Origin: Pseudomonadota bacterium
Lineage (GTDB): Bacteria > Bdellovibrionota > Oligoflexia > Oligoflexales > Oligoflexaceae
Assembly: GCA_029556045.1 (NCBI GenBank)
Contig: JAKQGS010000513.1
Span: 1 to 12,751, forward strand
Length of the DNA stretch: 12,751 nt
Direction: 5' to 3'
Position numbers and translations under genes: made by a program
The notes under the pieces: model-generated
The model's input: the letters and a program-made list of their open reading frames with translations, nothing else
Databases searched by the model: none
Told to the model about the DNA's origin: nothing
Part shown: positions 6,373 through 12,751 of the stretch, one piece after another
Position numbering within the stretch: position 1 is the stretch's first letter
Layout of the letters: each line of letters begins with the position of its first letter

Positions 6373-8178
6373 ATGTTGATACCGTGGGGCAGGGCAACCA
6401 TCCTGTGCTGTCATTTTTTGATACTGACAGCATGCGGAGGCGCGCCTATTGGTCGCACGGACCATCCGGAGCGCATGCCGGAACTGGTGTTTGCCGGAGA
6501 TGGTGAGGATGCCACCGATGAGGTGATTCCCAACAGCTATATCGTGGCATTTCGGCCTGATATCTCGCCGACGATGGCACTGCACAGCAGTTCATTTTTG
6601 CAGGAAACCAAAAATCATTTTCAATATCTGCAGCCCCTTCAGGAAGACCCCGGTATAACGAATATGGATTATCTGGCCAGCCTCGATCTGCGAGCCGGAC
6701 TGCAAAAAGATTCTATGACGATAGATCCTCCCAAGACACTGCAGTTCGCCCTGCAGGCTAATGATTTTGATCCTGTTCCTGCAGCTATCGTCAAGGTGGA
6801 TTTTGTTGATGATCTTTCGGCGCAGACAACCCTGCGTGAATGGTTGGATCAGGGTAAAATCTGGTATGCAGAACCCAACTATATAAGCCAGTTGTCGCAG
6901 GATGCTCAGTCCTTTGAGGAACTTGCCACCGCTTACGAGGCCACAGCTCCCGCCGCACCCTGGTTCAGCCAGATTAAATTGGTGGAAGGTTTAAAAGCCA
7001 TGCACGAGTTGGGGGCAAAACTCGATCATGCACCCCTGGTCGCGGTTATGGACAGCGGCATCGATTATCTGCACCCATTTCTGAAACCAAGGATTTTTGA
7101 AAATACCAACGGCATCAATCTTGCGGGCTGTCGCAATGACCAATTTGGTTGCAACACCACCCAAAACAGCAAGGGTGTCCTGGGAAATGGGGATGTCTGG
7201 CCGAGCGGAGTCGGCGGACCGGGAACTGCCTGCCCGGAAAAAGGGTCGTGCAATCACGGCACCCATGTAGCGGGAATTATTGCATCCAGTCTTCAAGAGT
7301 CCTTCGGGGGCATCTGCCCGGTTTGTCAAATCCTGCCGGTACGCATTGTCGGCAGAACGGCGAGGGGGGAGGGAACGGAAGATGGCATCATAGATTCATC
7401 GATCATCGCGGGTTTTTCGTATGTTTCCCGGTTTAAAAGCGGTGGCGAGGCGGCTATCCGCGTGGTGAACGCCTCGTTTGGCAAGTTTCAAAGGTCCCGC
7501 AGCGTGGAGCTTTTAATCCGTTCCCTGAGATCCCTGGGTGGTGGGGTGCTGGTGGTGGCGGCGGCGGGTAACGAAGATACGATGAAGCGGCAATATCCCG
7601 CGGCATTTAATGACGTGATCGCAGTGGCCAATATCGACGCACAGAGCGGCGTCAAACGTCCCACCTCCAACTTCGGGCGGTGGGTTGATATCGCGGCCCC
7701 CGGGGGTGACTCCGGAGCATGCGCCGCGGCAGGGGGCTCAGGCATTTTGTCAACCATTCCCGGAGATAGCAATATCAAGTGCTCGGAGGGGACATCAATG
7801 GCCTCTCCCGTTGTGGCCGGGGTTGCTGGATTATTATTGGCCTTTAATCCGCAGATGGGATTTGATGAGCTGAAGAACCGCCTGATTGGCACAGCGGATC
7901 CTGGTATGTATGAACAGCCGGACAATCGCCCCTATTATCCCAATCTTGAAGCGGAACGATTTCCCATTCCATTATTGGGTGCGGGTATCGTTAACGTCGA
8001 GAATGCGGTGCGGGGCACAGTGCCGGATAGCAAACCTATATCGGAAGCCCTCAAACGGGTGACCGGGGAGTGTGGTGTGGTCCGCGATCGGGCTGCGGCA
8101 TCAATGACCTGGCTGTGGATCATATGGTTCTTGCCCTTGGGGTTGGTGGTGCTTTCAAAAAGACTTTTTAGTCGATAA
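6373..8178 (+). CDS. Subtilisin-like (S8) serine protease, putative lipoprotein with C-terminal membrane segment
   Basis: The 601-residue protein starts with a hydrophobic signal ending in lipobox LTAC, predicting lipidation at Cys21. Residues 54-170 resemble an inhibitor-I9 propeptide (NSYIVAF at the start, WYAEPNY at the end) but are longer than the usual 70-80 residues. The peptidase domain has the complete triad: Asp227 in VMDSGID, His295 in NHGTHVAG and Ser475 in GTSMASP, with oxyanion Asn400 in AAGNED. The Asp-His interval is about 68 residues, roughly twice that of subtilisin, and carries several cysteines that suggest disulfides outside the cytoplasm. A hydrophobic helix (about 580-594) followed by KRLFSR ends the protein, preceded by Cys567-Gly. 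The gene has a weak AAGGA site 9 nt upstream and lies 14 nt before moxR, as if heading that operon. Substrates are unknown. Confidence 0.9.
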   Translation: MLIPWGRATILCCHFLILTACGGAPIGRTDHPERMPELVFAGDGEDATDEVIPNSYIVAFRPDISPTMALHSSSFLQETKNHFQYLQPLQEDPGITNMDYLASLDLRAGLQKDSMTIDPPKTLQFALQANDFDPVPAAIVKVDFVDDLSAQTTLREWLDQGKIWYAEPNYISQLSQDAQSFEELATAYEATAPAAPWFSQIKLVEGLKAMHELGAKLDHAPLVAVMDSGIDYLHPFLKPRIFENTNGINLAGCRNDQFGCNTTQNSKGVLGNGDVWPSGVGGPGTACPEKGSCNHGTHVAGIIASSLQESFGGICPVCQILPVRIVGRTARGEGTEDGIIDSSIIAGFSYVSRFKSGGEAAIRVVNASFGKFQRSRSVELLIRSLRSLGGGVLVVAAAGNEDTMKRQYPAAFNDVIAVANIDAQSGVKRPTSNFGRWVDIAAPGGDSGACAAAGGSGILSTIPGDSNIKCSEGTSMASPVVAGVAGLLLAFNPQMGFDELKNRLIGTADPGMYEQPDNRPYYPNLEAERFPIPLLGAGIVNVENAVRGTVPDSKPISEALKRVTGECGVVRDRAAASMTWLWIIWFLPLGLVVLSKRLFSR

Positions 8179-8192
8179 GGATAACAGAGTGC

Positions 8193-9176
8193 ATGGATAG
8201 TGAATTGTTGGAACAAAGGGTCAAGGCCGTTTCGGCGCAGATGGAACGGCTTCTGGCGGTTATGAGTCAGCGCATCGTTGGGCATCGGCATGCCACAGAA
8301 CGACTTTTGATCGGCCTGATAGCAGAGGGCCACGTGCTACTGGAGGGTATGCCCGGCCTGGCCAAAACAACCGCAGTCAAGGCTCTTGGAGAGTCATCTG
8401 ATTTGCGGGTCAGCCGCATCCAGTTCACACCGGATCTCCTGCCTGCAGATGTGGTGGGAACACAGATCTATGATCCAAAACAGGGCGAATTTAAAGTCAA
8501 GCGTGGACCGATCTTTGCGAATCTCGTGATTGCCGATGAAATCAACCGGGCTCCCGCCAAGGTTCAGTCAGCCCTTCTTGAAGCGATGCAGGAACGGCAA
8601 GTAACTCTGGGAGACGAGACTTATCAACTGGAAGAGCCCTTTTTGGTCATGGCCACCCAGAATCCAGTTGAGCAGGAGGGAACCTATCCCTTACCGGAAG
8701 CCCAGACCGATCGCTTCCTGTTTAAGGTACGGGTGAATTACAATACCCCGGAAGAAGAGGTCGAGATCATTTCCCGCATGGTTCAGCGGCAGCAGCCCAC
8801 GCTACCCAAAGTTCTCACACGGGAGCAGATTCTTGACGCCCGGCGGTTGGTTGACGAAATCCGGGTATCAGAAAAAATCAGACGTTATATCGTGGACCTG
8901 GTATTTGCCACCCGTGATCCACAAAAATATGGTTTGCCTGAAATGTCCCGCTGGATACAGTTTGGAGCCAGCCCCCGCGCATCGATCAATCTGGAAAAAA
9001 GCGCTCGCGTGCTGGCGATCATGGCTGGTCGTACTTTTGTGACGCCGCAGGACATCAAAGATGTTGCGCTCGATGTCATGCGCCATCGCATCGTTATGAC
9101 ATACGAGGCCGAAGCCGACGAGATCAGCAGTGATACCGCCGTGCAGAAAATCCTTGACCGTATCGATGTGCCATAA
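8193..9176 (+). CDS. moxR: MoxR-family AAA+ ATPase
   Basis: This 327-residue cytosolic ATPase has the MoxR signature. Walker A is GMPGLAKTT with Lys58, Walker B is IADEINRAP with Asp115 and Glu116, followed by KVQSALLEAMQE and the sensor segment ATQNPVEQEGTYPLPEAQ with Asn157, then DRF. The length is typical, and the C-terminal helical lid lies about residues 210-327. MoxR ATPases act as chaperones or metal-insertion factors, usually on VWA-domain partners encoded alongside. Here it lies 14 nt after the protease gene and 11 nt before a DUF4381-like gene, within a Bat-type set, but no VWA gene is visible. The ATG start has an AAGGA (8177-8181) upstream at somewhat long spacing. Confidence 0.95.
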   Translation: MDSELLEQRVKAVSAQMERLLAVMSQRIVGHRHATERLLIGLIAEGHVLLEGMPGLAKTTAVKALGESSDLRVSRIQFTPDLLPADVVGTQIYDPKQGEFKVKRGPIFANLVIADEINRAPAKVQSALLEAMQERQVTLGDETYQLEEPFLVMATQNPVEQEGTYPLPEAQTDRFLFKVRVNYNTPEEEVEIISRMVQRQQPTLPKVLTREQILDARRLVDEIRVSEKIRRYIVDLVFATRDPQKYGLPEMSRWIQFGASPRASINLEKSARVLAIMAGRTFVTPQDIKDVALDVMRHRIVMTYEAEADEISSDTAVQKILDRIDVP

Positions 9177-9180
9177 GGAG
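9175..9180 (+). promoter_or_regulatory. Strong Shine-Dalgarno sequence that decides a TTG start
   Basis: AAGGAG overlaps the moxR stop codon and lies 7 nt before TTG at 9188. No ATG in this frame occurs before the membrane segment, so this site fixes the start of the next gene at the rare TTG. Confidence 0.7.
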
Positions 9181-9187
9181 ACAAAGG

Positions 9188-9748
9188 TTGAACGGTAACA
9201 CCAAAGCATCTTCCGCTCCTCCCCATGATTTAATTGAACTGACACCTCTGACTCCGCTCTGGGTATACGGGGTGGCGGCAGTCATTAGTCTGGGAGTTGT
9301 GGCTGCGGTGGGGTGGTATTTGTGGCGTCGTCATCTGCGAAATAAATCTTATCCGGCGGTGGTTTCCTCCGATCTTCCGGGTTTACGGGTGGAGGATCCG
9401 CGGCAGCGTTTATTGCGTAATCTCTCTCTCCTGCAACCGGTCGAGCCATTTGATGCGGTGGCTCAGATGCAATATTTTTCCGCATTGACGCTATATTTGC
9501 GTGAAGCCATTGAATTGCGCACGACCATTCGCGCCACCGATATGACCGTCAATGAGCTTCACCCTTATTTGGAACGCAGCCCCTTTTTGGAAGAAGAGGA
9601 GCGTTACAATGTTTTGAGTTTTCTGGATAAAGCCGATCGCATCAAATTTGCAGGAGAGGCTGTGAGTTTGACCGAGGCTGAAGCGGCTCGCCGCAAAGCC
9701 ATGAAGTGGGCGGAGAAGTGGTTAAATGCCCATATCTCGTCGTTATGA
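9188..9748 (+). CDS. DUF4381-like single-pass membrane protein of the Bat cluster
   Basis: The gene starts at TTG, supported by AAGGAG 7 nt upstream, and encodes 186 residues. A short N-terminal segment with LIELTPLTP precedes one membrane helix (about 24-46, ending in WRRH). A helical, probably cytosolic domain follows. This layout, and its place between moxR and Bat-type genes, matches DUF4381 family members, which occur in MoxR/Bat operons; their molecular function is not established. The C-terminal segment DRIKFAGEAVS (150-160) resembles the C-terminus of the BatD-like protein in this operon. The gap to moxR is 11 nt and to the next gene 15 nt. Family assignment rests on remembered pattern and context rather than a diagnostic motif. 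Confidence 0.72.
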   Translation: MNGNTKASSAPPHDLIELTPLTPLWVYGVAAVISLGVVAAVGWYLWRRHLRNKSYPAVVSSDLPGLRVEDPRQRLLRNLSLLQPVEPFDAVAQMQYFSALTLYLREAIELRTTIRATDMTVNELHPYLERSPFLEEEERYNVLSFLDKADRIKFAGEAVSLTEAEAARRKAMKWAEKWLNAHISSL

Positions 9749-9753
9749 GAGGA
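9747..9753 (+). promoter_or_regulatory. Ribosome binding site for a GTG start
   Basis: GAGAGGA lies 10 nt before GTG at 9764. It supports a start that gives a complete signal peptide; the ATG at 9753 is in another frame. Confidence 0.5.
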
Positions 9754-9763
9754 TGAGCTTCGC

Positions 9764-10744
9764 GTGCGAAAATTCGTGCTGCAAGGAATACTGGTGATGG
9801 CGGGTCTGGGTATGCCTCAATCGGGTTGGGGCGCCGGGCAGCGAGACGCATACCGTCGTTTTTCGGAAGGGGACTTCGGGGGGGCGGTGAAAAAGTTTGA
9901 GGAAATCGCTCAGAAAGAACGAAACTTCGACAATCTTTTTAGTCTGGGTGTGGCCCAATATCGTCATCAGCAGTACAAGGAAGCGCTGGAATCTTTTTCT
10001 GCTGCCGCATCCATGGGCAACCCCGCAGAAAAATCTCGAGCCCTCTACAACAAGTCACTGGCGGAAATCAAACTCAATGCCATGGATGATGCTCAGAAGT
10101 CCTTACAGGAGGCTCTCAGCTATGACCTGGAAAATCAAGCGGTGCGGGAGAACTTGGAATGGGTTAACCAGCAGATAAAAAACCAGCTACCCTCTGATTC
10201 CCCCCAGCAAGCGGAGGGGAATGATCCTCAGCCAAAAGAACAGAACCAGGGCGAAAACCAGGCTGGACAGTCCAAAGATTCCGAAGATCGGCAAAATAGC
10301 CAATCAGGGGACGGTCATTCATCCCAGGATCAGGAAAAGTCGGCGCATAATTCACCGAACGGCAAAAAAGCAGAGTCGCCGCAGTCCCCGAAGGGGTCTA
10401 TGGCGGACAATCATTCCAGGAATCCGGAAGAAAGTGAACAGCAGAAAAATTCTCAGGGGCAAGGGGCCTCATCCTCCGACGAAAAATCAGGGAACACTCC
10501 TCCTGATAACCAGCAGGCAGGTTCCGCAGGTGCGCAAAACCAGGCGTCAGGAGGCAATCAGGATGGGGCTTCGAAGAATCAAGCTACAGGTGCCGATGGT
10601 AAAGTTTTGGACGGAAAAAAGGTTTTAAGTCGGGAGGCGGTGCAGCGTTTGCTGCGAAGCGTCGATGATCGAATTGGTCAGCGGGTGGTTCCCATCGATC
10701 CTAGGGACCAACCCCAGCAGCAAAACAATACCAATGACTGGTGA
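9764..10744 (+). CDS. Exported TPR protein with Q/N/S/G-rich tail, BatC-like
   Basis: The 326-residue product begins at GTG with a signal peptide (RK, hydrophobic core, likely cleavage after Ala24 in GWGAG). Residues about 27-140 form TPR-type repeats (RRFSEGDFGGAVKKFEEIA, then LFSLGVAQYRHQQYKEAL, then ALYNKSLAEIKLNAMDDAQKSL). Residues 143-276 are low-complexity and hydrophilic, dominated by Q, N, S, G, K, D and E. The C-terminus returns to order with VLSREAVQRLLRSVDDR (287-303) and ends in NDW. TPRs, an acidic/Gln-rich spacer, a short LL-containing helix and a terminal DW resemble the C-terminal half of BatB/BatC proteins, but the VWA domain of BatB is missing. It likely acts in the periplasm as a scaffold. 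The neighbours are the DUF4381-like gene and, 4 nt downstream, the BatD-like gene. Confidence 0.8.
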   Translation: MRKFVLQGILVMAGLGMPQSGWGAGQRDAYRRFSEGDFGGAVKKFEEIAQKERNFDNLFSLGVAQYRHQQYKEALESFSAAASMGNPAEKSRALYNKSLAEIKLNAMDDAQKSLQEALSYDLENQAVRENLEWVNQQIKNQLPSDSPQQAEGNDPQPKEQNQGENQAGQSKDSEDRQNSQSGDGHSSQDQEKSAHNSPNGKKAESPQSPKGSMADNHSRNPEESEQQKNSQGQGASSSDEKSGNTPPDNQQAGSAGAQNQASGGNQDGASKNQATGADGKVLDGKKVLSREAVQRLLRSVDDRIGQRVVPIDPRDQPQQQNNTNDW

Positions 10745-10748
10745 CAGA

Positions 10749-12542
10749 ATGATACATACCATGATCCGTTTGTTTTTGGTTGTGATGACCATGATGGTGG
10801 CCCCCGATGCCTGGAGTGGCACACTGGTGGGGGAGTTGGATCAGTCCAGCGGAACCACCGATGACCAGTTCATCTATACCTTGACAATTCAGGGGGCTGC
10901 TAAGGATAAGCCGCAGTTTCCCATTGTGCCGGGGCTTTCTGTGCAGGCCGCCGGAACCTCTCAAAATGTGTCGATCGTCAATGGCCAGATGAGCCGAGAG
11001 GAACAGCATCAATTTGTGATCACCGCAGAAAAGCCGGGCCAATACACCATTCCTTCCATTGTTATGGAAGTGGATGGTGAAAAGCTTCAGACCTTGTCGT
11101 TACCCCTCAAGATTGCCGCACCAACGGGGGGCGCCGCCGTTCCGGACGGGGGGCAGGCTCCTCTGGTGTTTTTGGAGCGGGAAGTCAGTCGGAGTGATCC
11201 ATACCTGGGAGAGCCTGTGACTGGAACCGTGCGCATCTATCACCGGGTGAACCTTTTACAAGCCAATGGGGAGCCACAAGCCGCTGCGTCTGTTCGTCGT
11301 ATCCCCATCGAAGGGGAGCGGGAATACCAAAGGGTTGTTCATGGCGAGACCTACCGGGTCATTGAAATCAAAGAAATTCTGGTGCCTGGGGAAGCGGGTA
11401 CTATCACTCTCAGCCCCTTTGGACTGCAGGCCGTGATGCAGGCTCCCATGGATAGTGCCTCCCGGCGCCGGGGATTGATCCCGGACTTTTTTGGCCAGGG
11501 GCGGCGAATTCAGAAGAAATTTCATTCCAACGAGGTCACCCTCAATGTCAAACCCTTGCCCAATGAGGGACGGCCGGCTTCGTTTACGGGATTGGTCGGT
11601 CAGTTCAGTCTGGAAGGACAACTGAGCCAAAACCAGATCAAAACAGGTGAATCTGTAACCCTGAGCCTGCGATTGCATGGACAGGGGGTAATGGAGGGGA
11701 TGGGGGATTTGACCTTGCCGGTTCCCGGATCCGTCAAAGTCTATCCGGACAAACCAACGGAACAACAGAATATTACTCCAGACGGCAGCATCATCAGTGA
11801 AAAGATTCTGAAATTTGCGTTGGTGCCACAGGTACCGGGAGAACTCAAGCTTGGGGTGGTGGAGGTTGGTCTATTCGATCCGATAAAGGGACAGTATGAA
11901 ATTTTAACCTTTGACCCAGGGACTCTGGTGGTGACGGGGGACCTCATCGCGGGTTCTGCTTCACAAAAGGGCCGCGCCGGCGAAGCAGCGGCGGACAATG
12001 GGACTCCCCCTCCCAAGGTTCAAACCCTCAACGAAGATATTCTGCCCTTGCATCCGGTCAATTTAAGCTCCCGAGGCCATTGGTCTGATCAGGACAGTAC
12101 CTGGGGATTCCTGGTACTGGGGGCCGGCATGGTGGTGTTTTTTGCCGGATTGGGACGCCAAATCACCCAATCGTTGGGGCCGCAGCGGATCAGCGGACGG
12201 CGACGCTCCCAGGCCCGTCGGCGTTTTCTCAAAAGTCTGCATGCACAGCCGCGGGATGGAGCACCCGAAGAAGGTGTTGCGAATTTGGTAAGAGCGCTCA
12301 AAACTTTTCTGGGGGATCGCTTCGATGAGGTGGTTACATCACAGACAGGTTCTGAGATAGTTACGCATATGCGCGACCGTGGTCTGCCGGAGCAGTTCTT
12401 GACCCGTACCCAGAAACTTTTTGAACGTATTGATGCCCTGCAATTTGGCGGACATGCCATCACCGCAGCAGAGATGGTTGAACTTCGGGTTGAAGCCGTG
12501 GCCATCATAGAAGATGTGGAGAAAACATGCGGCAAACATTAG
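10749..12542 (+). CDS. batD: BatD-like protein (oxygen-tolerance family)
   Basis: This is a BatD-type envelope protein of 597 residues from the chosen start. A signal peptide (about 1-23) leads to beta-rich, immunoglobulin-like periplasmic modules. They include TTDDQFIYTLTIQG, PIVPGLSVQAAGTSQNVSIVNG, QFVITAEKPGQYTIPSI and SLEGQLSQNQIKTGESVTLSLRLHG. A membrane helix at 452-469 and a helical cytosolic tail follow. The reading frame extends upstream to 10665, but that would overlap the TPR gene by 80 nt. ATG at 10749, 4 nt after the TPR stop, has GGTGA (10740-10744) as a short-spaced ribosome site; ATG at 10761 also gives a signal peptide. BatD proteins belong to aerotolerance operons, yet their biochemical role is unsettled. 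The cytosolic tail has DALQFGGHAIT (562-572), similar to the DUF4381-like protein. Confidence 0.87.
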   Translation: MIHTMIRLFLVVMTMMVAPDAWSGTLVGELDQSSGTTDDQFIYTLTIQGAAKDKPQFPIVPGLSVQAAGTSQNVSIVNGQMSREEQHQFVITAEKPGQYTIPSIVMEVDGEKLQTLSLPLKIAAPTGGAAVPDGGQAPLVFLEREVSRSDPYLGEPVTGTVRIYHRVNLLQANGEPQAAASVRRIPIEGEREYQRVVHGETYRVIEIKEILVPGEAGTITLSPFGLQAVMQAPMDSASRRRGLIPDFFGQGRRIQKKFHSNEVTLNVKPLPNEGRPASFTGLVGQFSLEGQLSQNQIKTGESVTLSLRLHGQGVMEGMGDLTLPVPGSVKVYPDKPTEQQNITPDGSIISEKILKFALVPQVPGELKLGVVEVGLFDPIKGQYEILTFDPGTLVVTGDLIAGSASQKGRAGEAAADNGTPPPKVQTLNEDILPLHPVNLSSRGHWSDQDSTWGFLVLGAGMVVFFAGLGRQITQSLGPQRISGRRRSQARRRFLKSLHAQPRDGAPEEGVANLVRALKTFLGDRFDEVVTSQTGSEIVTHMRDRGLPEQFLTRTQKLFERIDALQFGGHAITAAEMVELRVEAVAIIEDVEKTCGKH

Positions 12543-12751
12543 AAGTCATTTCTAAACTTCATCTGCGTTGTGTTCTTTGTCGCGGCGGTGCTCATTTACC
12601 GGGGTCTAAACTGCGCGCCGCCGCTCATCGACTCCTAGCATCTGAGGTTAATAATTGTTTTCTAACGATTCTGGTACCAATCGTAATTTTGCTGGCCTCC
12701 GGGATGGCGACAGCGCAAACAGCCGGGATCGAGAACGATGAGACACAAAGC
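12527..12751 (+). CDS. Putative exported protein, N-terminal fragment (3' end outside window)
   Basis: An ATG at 12527, with GGAG 5 nt upstream (12518-12521), opens a frame that stays open for 75 codons to the window edge. It overlaps the end of the BatD-like gene by 16 nt in another frame, as expected in a tight operon. The first 43 residues are polar and basic with a CVLC pair. A hydrophobic stretch (FLTILVPIVILLASG) then ends in ATAQ, a plausible signal-peptidase site, followed by TAGIENDETQ. The long N-terminal region is unusual for a signal peptide, so it may be a membrane anchor or the true start may be later, although no better start codon is seen. The beginning does not look like BatA, whose membrane segment is at the extreme N-terminus. 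Family unknown. Confidence 0.55.
   Translation, partial: MRQTLEVISKLHLRCVLCRGGAHLPGSKLRAAAHRLLASEVNNCFLTILVPIVILLASGMATAQTAGIENDETQS

Noticed and set aside
10221..10628. 135-codon basic, Arg/Lys-rich frame overlapping the TPR gene
   Set aside because: It is the alternative-frame reading of the Q/N/S/G-rich repeat-like codons; no ribosome site and no independent support.
10665..10748. Upstream extension of the BatD-like protein to 10665
   Set aside because: It would overlap the TPR gene by 80 nt and put a non-hydrophobic leader before a clear signal peptide; the ATG at 10749 fits spacing and topology better.
1..12751. CRISPR arrays, insertion sequences, tRNA or rRNA genes
   Set aside because: No regularly spaced repeats, transposase-like products, terminal inverted repeats or cloverleaf-like sequences were seen by eye.

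Overview
The window is about 12.75 kb of moderately GC-rich bacterial DNA with every supported gene on the + strand. The organism looks Gram-negative: MurE carries the meso-diaminopimelate motif DNPR, there is an exported lipoprotein-type subtilase, and there is a Bat (aerotolerance-type) envelope gene set. The lineage cannot be fixed from sequence alone; a proteobacterium or a relative such as Bdellovibrionota/Oligoflexia or Magnetococcia is a guess.

Left part (1-6050): the 3' end of a homogentisate 1,2-dioxygenase gene, then a 1242-residue gene that joins a complete type IA topoisomerase III to a RecQ helicase in one polypeptide. Its stop codon overlaps the start of murE (ATGA). A 57-nt gap then leads to a dCMP/cytidine deaminase-family gene. 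This part combines DNA topology/recombination, peptidoglycan precursor synthesis and nucleotide metabolism.

Middle (6051-6372): a 322-nt gap without a convincing gene. It holds an AT-rich stretch with a sigma70-like promoter and, just downstream, a perfect 9-bp inverted repeat made of two facing DnaA-box-like sequences.

Right part (6373-12751): a tightly spaced probable operon. In order it encodes a subtilisin-like (S8) lipoprotein protease with an extra C-terminal membrane segment, a MoxR AAA+ ATPase, a single-pass DUF4381-like membrane protein, a periplasmic TPR protein with a long Q/N/S/G-rich tail (BatC-like), a BatD-like protein, and the first 75 codons of a further putative exported protein that runs off the window. 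The usual partners of MoxR, the DUF58 protein and the von Willebrand factor A (VWA) proteins BatA/BatB, are absent from the visible part, and a protease stands at the head of the set.

The most notable items are the TopoIII-RecQ fusion (the architecture of a built-in dissolvasome, with domain order opposite to reverse gyrase), its translational coupling to murE, the DnaA-box dyad, and the VWA-less Bat operon led by a doubly anchored protease.
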